DNA of 60,000 bases. Source: Adiantum capillus-veneris. Taxonomy: Eukaryota; Streptophyta; Polypodiopsida; Polypodiales; Pteridaceae. This document shows positions 1-11,876 of the stretch, piece by piece. The number at the start of each line of letters is the position of its first letter. Positions within the stretch are counted from its first letter, which is position 1. Where the stretch lies: the NCBI GenBank assembly GCA_014529385.2, contig CM043955.1, forward strand, positions 147,787,140-147,847,139, given 5' to 3'. A program made the translations under genes and the position numbers. The notes beneath the pieces were generated by a model. It saw only the letters and a program-made list of their open reading frames with translations. It searched no databases and was not told the DNA's origin.

Positions 1-474
1 CAAATACTTCAAGTAAGCTCCAAGAGCTTGGTTTGCTCAAAATTTTGATTCGGGTTCGTTTTGATCTTGGTTTCCACTACATGCGGTATGATGCATGCAA
101 TTTTGTCCTTTTGTGCAGAATTTTTGTCAGTGCAATTTTTTGCAGAACAGATCCCTTGCACTCCTCTTGGGGTTGTTCCATATAGCATGTGTTAAACCTG
201 CTTCGTTTTCCTCTTTTCGGGTAGTCTTCACATCATGAGCAATCACTTGCCATGGCTGGCAACAACACATATGTTTTCAAGATGTTCGTTCTGCTGAGGA
301 TAAACTAGATGGGGACAAATACCCAATGTGGGCTTACATGATGGTACATGTTCTTGTGTCTGGAATGTTGTACAGGGCATTGATGTACGTCCACCTTTCA
401 TGGATACAAGCTTTGTTGAGGATGTTGTAGGTTCTGGCAGGTCGGTTGTTGCTAGAGTTGTTTTGCCTACAATT
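1..474 (+). mobile_element. Copia-B, 5' internal part (leader and start of gag)
   Basis: This stretch is collinear with 722-1205 of Copia-A: a non-coding leader followed by a gag start (ATG at 253, MAGNNTYVF...). It is therefore the 5' interior of a second, related copia element whose 5' LTR lies before the window. The gag frame is broken soon after the start by an extra base near 290. Copia-A inserted at 474/475, and the same element resumes at 5448, where the gag reading matches Copia-A from about 1210. Seen: similarity and order. Inferred: both pieces are one element. Confidence 0.85.
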
Positions 475-700
475 TGTTACCATATACATGTGGCAATGAT
501 GTGTGTGAACACACTAGGACCGCCGGGGCATTTTTTCCCTCTTTAGGAGGTTTTTTCCCCCGAGCATTGTATATACGCCCATCACTCTAGGGCTATCTAT
601 CTTTCCATTGCACACTAAGTAACACACTCTCTATTGTGTGCCTTGAGCTTCCTTGTCTTCTCCAAGCTGTGTGTGTTTCTCTGCAACCCTAATTCCAACA
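475..700 (+). repeat. Copia-A 5' LTR
   Basis: A 226-bp TG...CA repeat, near-identical to 5221-5447 and related to 9142-9354 and 28869-29096. A TATA-like string (tgtatata) lies around 568-575, so this is probably the element's own promoter. Confidence 0.92.
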
Positions 701-702
701 AT

Positions 703-714
703 TGATATCATAGC
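703..714 (+). promoter_or_regulatory. Primer-binding site of Copia-A
   Basis: tgatatcatagc, two bases inside the LTR, matches the initiator tRNA-Met complement tggtatcagagc at 10 of 12 positions. This fixes the plus orientation of the element. Confidence 0.8.
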
Positions 715-978
715 AGGTTACGTCCTCCAGGGCTTAGTTGCCAGCTGCTCCAACACACATCTGCTCAAATTTCTGATTCGAGCTCATTTTGGCCTTCGTT
801 TCCACTACAGGCAAGTCTGCACAAGCAATTTCGTCATTTTGTGCAGAATTTCTGTTAGTGTCAATTTCTGCATAATAGTGCCTTACAGTCTTCTATGGTT
901 TTTGCTATATAGCATGTGTTGTTCATGCTCCATTTCTCCTATTTTTGGGTAGTTTTCACATCAGGTGCAACATTTACC

Positions 979-2044
979 ATGGCTGACAACAACACAGATG
1001 TCTTCAAGATGTTTGTTGCTGAGGACAGGTTGGATGGGGACAATTACCCTATGTGGACTTACATGATGCAACATGTTCTTGTGTCAAAGGGCGTTTGGAA
1101 TATTGTGCAGGGCATTGATGTACGTCCTGGTTCTGAGGATGCAGGCGATGTTGAGGATGTTGCAGGTCTTGCTGCAAGGATTACTACTATTAGAGTTGTT
1201 TTGCCTAGGCGGAACAATCTCGTTGGGATGTAAAGGATGCGCGGGCTCATGCATTGATTGCGTTTCTATGAAGCGCACCATTGTTCCTCATATTCGTTCA
1301 ACAAAATCTGCAAAACAGGCTTGGGATATATTGGCCGGTCTTTATGCAAGTCGCAATGAGGCTAAAATTGCTTTGCTACGTAAAGAGCTAGAGTCAAAGA
1401 TTATGCATGAGGAAGATGATATGGACACTTTCCTTGCTGGTGTCAAGGATATCAATGAGCAACTTATTTCTGCAAGTGAAGTCATTTCAGACAGTTCCCT
1501 TGTGCAGATTGTTCTTGATGCCTTACCAGATTCCTACCAGACTTTTGCTAGTACTTGGAGACCGATGATCCAAGGAAATCCTCAAGTTGTCAAGTTTGAT
1601 GCATTATGCAGATTGCTGTTGCAAGAGTCACTTTCCAGAAAAAATAGGACTAGACAGCGTGCAGTTGAACAGACTTTTATTACTTCTCAAAGAAAGGGTG
1701 GTAACAACAATGCAACCACTTCCTATGGTTCTGCTGCGAGTGGTAAAAATTATGTTCCTAATGCTTCTGCTGGCAGCACTTCGTTTGGAAATTCTAGTGA
1801 TAAGGGCAAAAAGAAGATGCGTTGCCATTATTGTAAAGCTAATGATCACTTGATCAAGCAGTGTCCTAAGTTGAAGGCCAAAGAGGCTAAGAAGAAAGAG
1901 GGTGGTTCCACTGCAAAGGTTGGTTCCACTACAAATGCAGCCATTGTTGAGTCTTCTATGAAAGGAGACTGTGTTGCTGATGTTGATGTAGAATGGGCTT
2001 TTAACGCAGAGTGCACTTACAATCCTGTTGTCCATGATGCATGA
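979..2044 (+). pseudogene. Copia-A gag (frameshifted)
   Basis: Copia Gag, the capsid-like nucleocapsid protein. It starts MADNNTDVFKMF at 979. The N-terminal part runs to about 1210, where the frame shifts by one. The rest (DUF4219/UBN2-like gag core, then a basic Ser/Gly/Asn-rich linker) is open to a TGA at 2042-2044. A CCHC zinc knuckle, CHYCKANDHLIKQC (C-X2-C-X4-H-X4-C), sits near 1821-1862. The protease continues in the same frame immediately after the TGA, as expected for a single copia gag-pol polyprotein. Confidence 0.88.
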
Positions 2045-2626
2045 TTGTCAATTGCTGCAGATTCACATGTATGGTATTTCGACAGTGGTGCTACAAAGCA
2101 CATTACCTCACAGTGTGAATTGTTCACCTCTCTCAAGTCTGTCCCTCATGGGAATTCAGTCACTTGTGCCAACAATGCCTCTTATCCGGTTCAGGGAGTT
2201 GGAAAGATTGTGCTTACTGCTGCAAATGGCAGTTCCTTCACACTTGTTGATGCACTTTATGTACCTGGGATCAAGAAGAATCTCTTGTCTGTATCCGCAC
2301 TTCCTAGACTTGGACTTGTAGTCAAATTTGTGGATGACAGATGTACAGTTCATGATCTCAGTTTTGGTGATGAAATTGTTGCATCTGGCCTTTTGTGCCG
2401 TGGGCTGTATAAGCTCACTTTGTATGACAAGTGTGGACAAAATTTTGCAAATGCAGTTGCAGATTCAAGGGCTATTTTAGATGCAAAAATTTGGCATGCA
2501 CATTTTGGTCATCTGAATTTTGTCAGTTTGTTGCGTTTGCAGAAATCTAATATGGTTGCTTCTTTGTTGCCTCTTGAAGCACTTGTCAAACATGTTTGTG
2601 AAGGCTGTATTTTGGGTAAGATGTAG
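2045..2626 (+). pseudogene. Copia-A protease and GAG-pre-integrase segment
   Basis: This continues the gag frame after the TGA. The retropepsin motif WYFDSGATKHIT lies near 2073-2108, and LYVPGIKKNLLSVS is the typical flap-region block. The HHCC zinc domain before integrase follows (WHAHFGH ... CEGCILGKM). It ends at a TAG (2624-2626) where relatives read on into the RSKFP block. The same TAG is present in Copia-B. Confidence 0.88.
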
Positions 2627-3362
2627 CGTTCTAAGTTTCCAAAGGATGGTTCAGTTCGGGCCACATGCAGGTTGCAACTTGTGCATAGTGATGTTTGTGG
2701 GCCCATGCAAACTCCGTCCTTGGGCAATTACCTTTACTTTGTGACTTTCATTGATGATTACTCCAGGCATGCATGGATATTTTCGCTTAAAGCGAAGTCC
2801 GAAGTTTTTATGTGCTTCAAACAATTTCTGGCTATGGCTGAAAATGTCTCGAAATGTACTATGGGCAGCCTCCGTTCCGATCGAGGGGGGGGGGTATACG
2901 TCTCATGAATTCAATGCATTTTTGGCTAGTCGTGGGATAGAACACCAATGTACATTGCCTTATACACCTTAGTAAAATGGTGTTGCTGAGAGGAAAAACA
3001 GGTCACTTACGGAAATGACACGATGTATGGTCAAAAGTCAAGCTTTGCTGCATTCTTTTTGGCTTGAGGCCATCATGTGTGCCACTTATGTACTAAAGAG
3101 GTGTCCTACGAAAGCTTTGCAGTCTATTACTCCATATGAATCATGGCATGATAGAAAGTCTTCTTTTGAGCACATGCGTGTTTTTGGCTGTTTGGCATAT
3201 GCTTTGGTGCCACAAACACAGCGTAGAAAATTGGATGGTAAGGCTGTCAAATGTATTTTTGTTGGTTATAGTGCTGAAAGCAAAGGCTACAGGTTGTATC
3301 ATCCGCAAACAAAACGAATTCTGGTTTCACGGGATGTAGTGTTTGTGGAAGATTCTGTTTAG
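2627..3362 (+). pseudogene. Copia-A integrase core (rve), frameshifted
   Basis: Integrase core blocks are visible in more than one frame: LVHSDVCGPM with the first catalytic Asp, FIDDYSRHAW with the second region, the SDRGG block at 2876-2894, and FLASRGIEHQ with the downstream GVAERKNR-like block. The SDRGGEY block contains a run of ten G (2885-2894) that puts the frame out. A stop TAG at 2970-2972 and another at 3360-3362 interrupt it further. DDE-type integrase would normally insert the cDNA; this copy cannot be translated through. Confidence 0.85.
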
Positions 3363-3365
3363 CCC

Positions 3366-5145
3366 TTGCTGTCATGTACTAGAGACAGTAATGTAAGCTC
3401 ACAGGACGTTTATGACACTTTGTTGCCTCTTTTCAGTGGTGGAAATACGAATGTAAGTTCCAATGAGGCAAATGTACAGCCTATGGGGGTTTCTGAAAAT
3501 GTTACAGATCAGCCTATTACTGATGCAGATGTACATGATGTACTTGATGAGGAAAGGGCTGAAAATGAGCAGGCTAGAGGTATGCCAAAATGGATGGTGC
3601 ACACTTTGCGTGACAGTAAATTGGATGCACCTTTGTCTACTCGCACTCGTCCAGGCTCTCGCCATGCATCTTATGCATCAGATTGTTATGACACATGGAC
3701 TTTATGTGATTTGCCTCCTGGCAAAAAGGCCATTCGTACAAAGTGGGTTTACAAGTTGAAACGCAAGCCGGATGGTGCGATCGATCGCCATAAGGCTCGA
3801 CTTGTTGCAAAGGGTTATGCACAACAAAAAGGCATAGATTATGAAGAGACCTTTGCTCCGACTTGTCGCATGATGACTGCGCGTTTTCTATGTGCATTGG
3901 CAGCTCATTTTGGTTGGGATGTACATCAATTAGACATTGTTACTGCTTTCTTGAATGGTGACATATTTGAGGAAGTTTATGTAACGCAGCCTCGCGGTTT
4001 TGTCATAAAAGGACAAGAGGACAAAGTGTGCAAATGTAAGAAGGCTTTGTATGGGTTGAAGCAATCTCCTCGTGCTTGGTATGAGAAAGCTGACACTCGT
4101 TTGGTCAAACGAGGCTTTCATAACAGTTCAACAAAAAGCACATTGTATGTAAAGCGTGAGGGTGATGTACTTCTCATTGTGGTTCTTTATGTCGATGATT
4201 TGCTGATCATTGGACCAAATGAGAGACATATTGCTGAATTTAAGGCTGATTTGAATGCTACTTTCAAGATGAAAGATTTGGGGTTGTTGCATCATTACTT
4301 GGGTATACAGTTTAAGCAGTCTGATGGTGGTATTGCCTTGTGTCAGAAAAAGTTACACAGAGACATTGCTATGTAAGTTTGGACTTGAGGATTGCAAACC
4401 TATTGCCACTCCCATGGAAACAAGTTTGAAGTTGAGTCTACATGATGCTGGCGATCCTGCTGATGTCACTCTTTATCAAACTGCTGTTGGCTGCCTCATT
4501 TATGTATGCAACACGAGGCCAGATATTCAGTTTGCAGTCTCACAGATTAGCAGATTTATGCATAGCCCAGGGTCTAAGCATTGGCATGTTGTCAAGAGGA
4601 TTTTTCTCTACCTTAGTGGCACTTTACATCTTGGCTTGTTTTACCCCAAGGGGGGATCATTCCCGCCAGACTTACATGCTTTTTCAGACTCAGATTGGGC
4701 TGGTTGTTTTGACACACGAGTGTCCACAAGTGGTTTTTGTTTCATGCTTGGCAGTTCATGTATATCATGGTTGAGCAAGAAGCAACCTACTGTGGTCGCT
4801 TCAAGTTGTGAGGCTGAGTACAGGGCAATCTTCACGGCTACGGTTGAGTGTGTATGGCTCAGACGCCTTATGGCTGATTTGGGTGTTGGACAGGACACTG
4901 CCAACACTATCTACACTGACAGTCAGAGCACATTGGCAGTTGCAAGGAACCCAATTTTTCATGCTCGCACAAAGCACATTGAGGTGCATTACCACTATGT
5001 CAGGGAGAGGCTCTCAGCAGGAGAGATCAGCTTGGCTTATGTGCCAACACAGGACAACCTTGCATATCTTTTCACAAAGGCATTGTCTCGTGAGAAGCTT
5101 GAAGCTTTCCGCAAAGCTTTGGGCTTACTCTCCTTTGTGGACTGA
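3366..5145 (+). pseudogene. Copia-A reverse transcriptase and RNase H
   Basis: RT_copia (RVT_2) blocks: [49 protein letters not shown] and the catalytic VLYVDDLL near 4183-4206. RNase H follows with [18 protein letters not shown] and the C-terminal HYHYVRERL block, ending FVD at 5145. There is one frameshift near 4350. Relative to Copia-B, about 80 bp is missing between the integrase tail and the first RT block (around 3690). Length and order are otherwise normal for copia. Confidence 0.9.
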
Positions 5146-5209
5146 TCATGTCCTCAGGGCATGGCACTTCCCTTTACTCATGTGCTAGCTCTCGTTCGCC
5201 GCATCACTC

Positions 5210-5220
5210 CAGGGGGGATT
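5210..5220 (+). promoter_or_regulatory. Polypurine tract of Copia-A
   Basis: caggggggatt directly abuts the 3' LTR at 5221. It is the expected second-strand primer, and the same tract precedes the LTRs at 9142 and 28869. Confidence 0.82.
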
Positions 5221-5447
5221 TGTTACCATATACATGTTGTAGTGATGTGTGTGAACACACTAGGACCGCTGGGGCATTTTTTCCCTCTTTAGGAGGTTTT
5301 TCCCCCCGAGCATTGTATATACACCCAATCACTCTAGGGCTATCTATCTTTCCATTGCACACTAAGTAACACACTCTCTATTGTGTGCCTTGAGCTTCCT
5401 TGTCTTCTCCAAGCTATGTGTGTTTCTTTGCAACCCTAATTCCAACA
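5221..5447 (+). repeat. Copia-A 3' LTR
   Basis: A 227-bp TG...CA partner of 475-700. The sequence after it (cgactgagcagg) is Copia-B gag, not LTR, so this boundary is exact. Confidence 0.92.
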
Positions 5448-8400
5448 CGACTGAGCAGGCTCGTTGGGATGTTGGAGGTGCACATGCTCATGCATTAATT
5501 GCATTATTTGTGAAGCACACTATTACTTCTCACACTTGCTCAACAAAAGCAACAAAATAAGCTTGGGATACTCTGGTTGATCATTATACAAGTCACAATG
5601 AGGCTAAAATTGCATTGCTAGAGTCGAAGATTATGAAAGAGGAAGATGACATGGACACTTTTCTTGTTGGTATCAAGGATATTAATGAGCAACTCATTTC
5701 TATAGGTGAAGTCATTTTTGACAGCTCACTTGTGCATACTATTTTTGATGTATTGCCAGATTCTTACTAGACTATTGATAGTATTTGGAGACTTATGACC
5801 CAAGGAAAACGATGCTGTCAAGTTTGATGCTCACTTGCTGCAGATTCATATGTGTGGTACTTTGACAGTGGTAATACAAAGCACATTACTTCACATTGTG
5901 ACTTCTTTACCTCTCTTGAGTCTATCCCTCATGGGAATATAGTCACTTGTGCCAACAATGCCTCTTATCCGATTAAGGGAGTTGGAAAGATTGTGCTAGT
6001 TGTTGCAAATGGCAGTTGTTCCATAATGCAATTTATGTACAGTAATAAAAAAGAATCTTTTGTATGTATCTGCACTTGCAAGACTTGGCCTTGTTGTCAA
6101 ATTTGTGGATGACAGATGTACAATTCATGATCTCAGTTTTGGTGATGAAATAGTTGCATCTAGCATTTTCTGCCGTAGGCTGTATAAGCTCACTTTGTAT
6201 GACAAGTGTGGGAATTTTTTTGCAAATACAGTTGTGGATTAAAAGGTTATTTCGAATAAAACGTTTTGGGCATTTGAATTTTGTCAGCTTGCTGCATTTG
6301 CCAAAATATGATATGGTTGCTTCTTTACCGTCTCTTGAAGCACCTTCTAAGAATCTTTGTGAAGGCTATATTTTGGGTAAAATGTAGCATTCAAAGTTTC
6401 CAAAGGATGGTTCATTAAGGGCTACATGCATGTTGCAACTTGTGCATAGTGATGTTTGTGGGCCTATGAAAACTCCATCCTTAGGCAATTACTTATACTT
6501 TGTGAATTTCATTGATGATTATTCTAGGCATGCATGGGTGTATCCGCTTAAAGCTAAGTCCGAAGTGTTAATGTGATTCAAGCAATTTTTGGCTATGGCT
6601 GAAAATGTCTCTTAATGTACTATGGGTACCCTCCGTTCAGATTGAGGGGGGGGAGTATATGTCTCATGAGTTTAATGCATTTCTGGCTAGTTGTGGGATA
6701 AAACACCAATGCACAATGCCATATACACCTCAAAAAAATGGCGTTGCCGAAAGGAAAAAATAGATCACTTATGGAGATGGCACGATGTATGGTCAAGAGT
6801 CAAGCTTTGCTACATTCATTTTGGCTTGAGGCTATCATGTATGCTACTTATGCACTTAACAAATGTCCTACCAAAGCCTTGCAATCTATGGCTCCTTATG
6901 AAGCATGGCATGATAAAAAGCCATCTATTGATCACATGCAGGTTTTTGGTTGTTTAGCTTATGCTTTGGTGTCACAAAGGCAATGCAAAAATATAAGATG
7001 ATAAGGCTGTTAAATGCAATTTTGTTTGTTATCGTACTGAAAGCAAAGGTTACATGTTGTACAATCTGTAAACAAAACATATCTTGGTTTCACGAGATGT
7101 GTTGTTTGTGGAAGATTATGTTCAACCTTTGTTATCATGTACCAGAGACAATAATGTAAAGCTCAGAGGACAGTTATAACACTTTTTTGCCTCTTTTAGT
7201 GAAAACTTGAATGTAAATTCCAATGAGGCAAATATACAACATATGGGGATCTAAAATGTTATGGATTAGCCTAGTATTGATGCATATATACATGATGTAC
7301 TTGATGTGGAAAGGACTGAGAATGAGGAGGCTAGATGTATGCCAAAATGACTGACGCATACTTTGTGTGACAGTAAATTGGATACATCTATGTCTAGTTA
7401 TACTCGTTCATGTTCTCGACATGCATCTTATGCGTCAAATTATTATGCTTTGATTGCTTCTAGTTTATGTGATGAGGAGGAACCTCTTTCTTTAATGAAG
7501 CACAAAATTTAGAAATTTGGATGGCTTCCATGCAATTTATGTGATTTGCCTCCTGGCAAAAGGCCATTGGTACAAAGTGGGTTTACAAGCTGAAACGTAA
7601 GCCGAATGGTGAGATTGACCGCTACAAGGCTAGACTTGTTGCAAAAGGGTATGCACATAAAAAAGACATTGATTATGAAGAGACCTTTGCTCCCACTTAT
7701 CCTATGACTACTGTTTATTTTCTATGTGTATTGGCATCTCATTTTTATGGAAAATCAGACATTGTTACTGCTTTCTTGAACGGTGATATATTTGAGGAAG
7801 TTTATGTAATGCAGCCTCGTGGTTTTGTCAAGAAAGGACAAGAAAATAAAGTATGAAAATGTAAGAAGCTTTGTATGGGTTGAAGCAGTCTTCTTATTCT
7901 TGTAATGAAAAAGCTGACACTCATTTTGTTAAACAAGGCTTTCATAACAATCCAATAGAAAGCACTTTGTATGTCAAGTGTGAGGGTGATGTATTTCTCA
8001 TCGTCATTCTATATGTAGATGATTTGTTGATTACTGGTCCGAATGAGACACACACTGTTGAATTCAAGGTTGATTTGAATGCTACTTTCAAGGTGAAAGA
8101 CTTGGGGCTTTTGCATCATTATGTGGACATACAATATAAGCATTGTGATGGTGGTATTGCCTTGTGTCAAACAAGCTATGTAGATACATTACTATGTAAG
8201 TTTGTTCTTAAGAAGTGCAAACCTATTGCTACTTCAATGGAAAAGAGTTTAAAATTAAGTCTTCATGATATTAGTGGTACATAGAGACATTACTATGTAA
8301 GTTTGTCCTTGAGGAGTGCAAACCTATTGCTACTTCAATGGAAAAAAGTTTAAAATTAAGTCTTCATGATACTAGTGATCTTGCCGATGTCACTCTTTAT

Positions 8401-9065
8401 CAAAATTTTGTTGGATGGCTTATGTATGCAATACGAGGCCAGATATTCAGTTTGTAGTCTCACAAGTTAGCAAATTTATGTATAGCCCAAGGTCTAAGCA
8501 TTGGCACGATGTCAAGAGGGTCTTTTGTTACTTGAATGGCACTTTATATCTTGGACTGGTTTATCCCAAGGGGGGATCATTGCTGCCAAATTTACATTCT
8601 TTTTTGGACTCAGATTGGATTGGTTATTATGACACACGAGCATCCACAAGTGGTTTTTGTTTCATGCTTGACATTTCATGCATATCATGGTTGAGCAAGA
8701 AGCAACCTACTGTGGCCACTTCCAGTTGTGAAGCTGAGTACATGGAAATCTTCACAGCTATGGTTGAGTGTGTATGGCTCAGACACCTTGTGGTTGATTT
8801 AGGTGTTGGACAAGGCATTGCCAACATCATCTACACTGATAGTCAAAGCACATTGGCAGTTGCGGGGAACCCAGTTTTTCATGCTTGCACAAAGCACATT
8901 GAGGTGCACTATCACTATGTGAGAGAGAGACTCTCAACAGGAGAGACCAGCTTCGCTTATGTGTTGACACGTGACAACCTTGCAAATCTGTACACAAAGG
9001 CATTGCCTCATGAGAAGTTCAAAGCTTTTCGCAAAGCTTTGGGGTTGCTTCCCTTTGTGGATTGA
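5448..9065 (+). pseudogene. Copia-B gag-pol remnant
   Basis: Recognisable pieces in order: gag (5460-5800), protease WYFDSGNTKHIT (5850-5890; Ala to Asn in the DSGA motif), GAG-pre-integrase (6060-6387), integrase (6410-7160), RT with LYVDDLL (about 8008-8028) and RNase H ending FVD at 9065. There are many stops and shifts. The TAG at 6385-6387 sits at the same site as the Copia-A TAG at 2624. The SDRGG block again has an over-long G run (6646-6653). Confidence 0.85.
8186..8387 (+). repeat. Tandem duplication inside Copia-B RT
   Basis: A segment starting acattactatgtaagtttg occurs at 8186 and again at 8287, a period of 101 bp with about six differences. It duplicates the RT block CKFxLxxCKPIATSME. 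The single-copy state in Copia-A (4370-4450) shows the duplication is private to Copia-B. Confidence 0.85.
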
Positions 9066-9141
9066 TCATGTCCTCAAGGCATGGAACTTCCCTATACACT
9101 ATGTGCCAGCTCTCGTTCGTCGCATCTCTCCTAGGGGGATT

Positions 9142-9354
9142 TGTTACCATATATGTGATAGTGATGTGTGTGACCGCCATGGCATTTTTTCCCTCAATAG
9201 GAGGTGTTTTTCTCGTGCATTGTAAATATGCCCATCATTCTAGGGCTAACTCATCTTTCTATTGTGCACTAAGAAATACACTCTCTATTGTGTGCATTGA
9301 GGTTCTTCATCTTCCCCAAGTTGTGTGTCTTTCCCTGCAGCCCTAATTCCAATT
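9142..9354 (+). repeat. Copia-B 3' LTR
   Basis: Begins tgttaccatata after the tract ctagggggatt and ends around ccctaattccaa. The terminal CA is degraded. It is related along its length to the Copia-A LTRs but has several short deletions, consistent with greater age. Confidence 0.85.
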
Positions 9355-10322
9355 GTTTTGGCCACCTTTTAGATACAGCTTGAAGAGCCCTTTGATAAAA
9401 TCAATCAAAATTATCTTGCTCTAAGACACAATTGCAACACAACTAGTGGCTCAAAGTGCAAAAAAATACATGATTTGGAATTATACACACTAAATTATAT
9501 TATGCAATCACCAAAATCAAAATGCACAAGCAAACCAATCAATTGCAAATCATCCAAACAATTGCAACGCAATGAGTTGCACTCAATACAAGAGTAAACA
9601 CACATGAGTACTTTAGTGCACAAACACGATTACTCGATCACATGTACTTATCATAAGATTGATTAACTTTAATTACTATAGATTACACTAAAATAAGTGA
9701 TAACTTCCATAGAATACATAATTGTGTGCCAAATTTTTGGAGAAATTTTGGCAGCATGACAATGTCCAATCGTTAAGGTGAAATTAAGTTGTTGACATGA
9801 GCAAACTTGATTCACATAGCTTTGGCCGAACCCTTAGGCCATGCCCACATCAATCGTAGGTTTTGGTGCTCAATGTTTGGCATAGAAAACATTACTTCCA
9901 TGTGGCATGGGATGCCTGGGGTGCCTATGAGAATAGAATAATGCAATACATAATGCACATGTACTTGCACTTTCCTAAAAATCCTAATGTTTACACCTCT
10001 CTTAACAAGCACAGAAAGCGTGAAAATCCATGGTCTTTGGCAATGCGTCTGTTGCTCAACAGACGCACCCATGCTTGGGAAAGTGACCATGGACTCCATA
10101 GCAAGGAAAGTAAAGCATGGTCAAATACACAATGTAAGCAACGCATGCACAAGCACAATTAATGTCTAGGAAAATAAGATTAATGGGGTGAAGAAGAAGG
10201 ACAAAGACGCAAAAGTCAAACTTCACAAATTGCTTAAATGTCATGAGATAGAACCCCGTGTTGCCAATCTGTACAACAAACAACAAACTCTTTCATCTTC
10301 CTTGAGGATGGTGCTGCATGTG

Positions 10323-10540
10323 CTAGTATTCTACCTTTCCAAAGTTTCTCTCTAAGCTTACAATATCTATCAAATACAAGCTAAGACATTTTTGATCCAA
10401 GTAATCCATAAGTTTAGACAAAGGGTCAAACCCCTCATTGAAAGAGGTAGTGGAAGCATCCCTTGATCTCATAGTAACCAAGAAAATGACAAGTGCTTCT
10501 CCACCTCTGATAACTACCATATATGATATATACATTGCGC
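10323..10540 (-). mobile_element. LINE-Q: C-terminal LINE ORF2 scrap
   Basis: On the minus strand the text GFDPLSKLMDYLDQKCL matches, allowing frameshifts, the block after the Cys/His motif in LINE-O (GFGSLSRIMDYYDQRCL-like, about 20360-20430). Upstream, YYEIxGCFHYLF is the same block as in O. It is too short to say more. It indicates that the same LINE clade left at least three remnants in this window. Confidence 0.55.
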
Positions 10541-11742
10541 AGACGACACTCCCGTATATGGTATATACGCTCTCAAGTGACACTCCATTACATCTACCAG
10601 TCTTTATCTCTAGCCATGTGCATGCATATAATCTAGAAAAACAATAGACCTATCATCCATAAGATGAGGGAGATATTCTTGGTAGAAAGTTCTTTGCCCC
10701 TAGCTCCTATGTAGGTCTCTGAAGGTGCTTTCTACCCCCTTCTCTAGCAAGAACGTTGCTCTTTTTGTCCAATTCTAACAATTTCTGAGTGGGATCATGG
10801 CCATTGTTGTCCAACTTGAATTCGATGAGATTTATTGTGATGTGAACATTGAGTGTGGACCCATCCTTGTCTTCCAATTCTGCACTCCTTCTTCATTGAC
10901 TGTCATCATTAGTTGATAGCTTCTTTTGAGATCAATTCCACTTGGAAGTAAGTACATGAAGCCTGACCTTGGTTGTTATCTTCTTTACAATGATGTGCTA
11001 ATGAGAAGTTATAGCTTAGGATAATGAATTTTGGGTCCTAATAATCTTGAATGTCTACACTAGCATTATTGTTGTATATACTTCAAGTGTCTCCACATAA
11101 TTGGTTTTGGCTATCTTTACTTCAATGAATGTGTACTTCTTCCTAGTGACCTCTTTGCCCTTCCTATGGTAGTTTCTCTTGACACCAGTTGTGTTCACCA
11201 TTGTATCGATAGGTTAAGTAGGCATGCATCAATATACAACTTACAAACCACATTTAGGCATTTAAAACATCTAGCGTTGGGGTTGAGAAGATGCAAATGC
11301 ATTCACAATCAATCGTAGTTGCCATGATTGAAAACTCTCAATGTCTTCTTCACCTAATGACCATTTTGAGGTCAAATTTTGATCATTGTGACTAGAATGA
11401 TGTGGGATAACCAACTATTGCATCTCATATACATGCTGGGTGGAACCCCAAAAATCACCCTTTCTGGGTCTTAATCCTCATACAATATTTTTCTATAGCT
11501 TGTGTGTACACTCTCTGAAGACTCCTTTGATGTAGGTCCCATTGGATTTAAATCACTAATAGTTGGGATTCGGTCCAAGTGAGTTTTTGCGATATTTGCA
11601 CAATCTTTTCTTGAGTTTTCATGAGACTTTGAAATCCAAATGATTTGAGAGCTGTCCCATCACCTTTGCAATGATGTGAATATTATAGAGGTGTCAGCCT
11701 TCTCATCCTGTTTGAATTAATATTGGAGATCATTTCCTTGTT

Positions 11743-11876
11743 TTCCTTATGTTAATTGAGAAACCACTATCATGTGTGTATAAGTGTAATGCATCAAGAT
11801 GTCTACGCATTCCTTATGTTAATTGAGAAACCACTATCATGTGTGTATAAGTGTAATGCATCAAGATGTCTACGCA
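11743..11876. repeat. Perfect 67-bp tandem duplication
   Basis: Two identical 67-bp units (11743-11809 and 11810-11876), each starting ttccttatgttaattgag and ending tctacgca. No coding role is visible. Perfect identity in otherwise decayed DNA points to a recent event. Confidence 0.93.

Larger units (their letters stand above)
475..5447 (+). mobile_element. Copia-A, full-length Ty1/copia LTR retrotransposon (nested in Copia-B)
   Basis: About 4.97 kb with two LTRs (475-700 and 5221-5447), a PBS just inside the 5' LTR and a purine tract just before the 3' LTR. The internal order is gag, protease, integrase, RT, RNase H, which is the Ty1/copia order. The flanks read caatt (470-474) and cgact (5448-5452). 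They differ only by a G-to-A and a C-to-T, so they look like a decayed 5-bp TSD. By eye the LTRs differ by about eight substitutions and one indel. Coding is broken by a frameshift near 1210 and stops at 2042, 2624 and 3360, plus a G-tract frameshift, so it is non-autonomous now. Confidence 0.93.
5448..9354 (+). mobile_element. Copia-B, 3' part (gag to 3' LTR)
   Basis: This resumes Copia-B at the base where 1-474 stopped. It is collinear with Copia-A from gag (TRWDVGGAHAHALI-like, about 5460) to the RNase H end at 9065, then a purine tract (about 9130-9138) and the 3' LTR. Most of gag after about 5800, including the zinc knuckle, is deleted. The coding region is far more decayed than Copia-A, as expected of the older host of the insertion. 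Confidence 0.88.

Noticed and set aside
2876-2900. Programmed frameshift or central polypurine tract at the copia G run
   Set aside because: As a mechanism this is unsupported: run length differs (10 versus 8) and neighbouring stops exist. Kept only as a shared-lesion finding.
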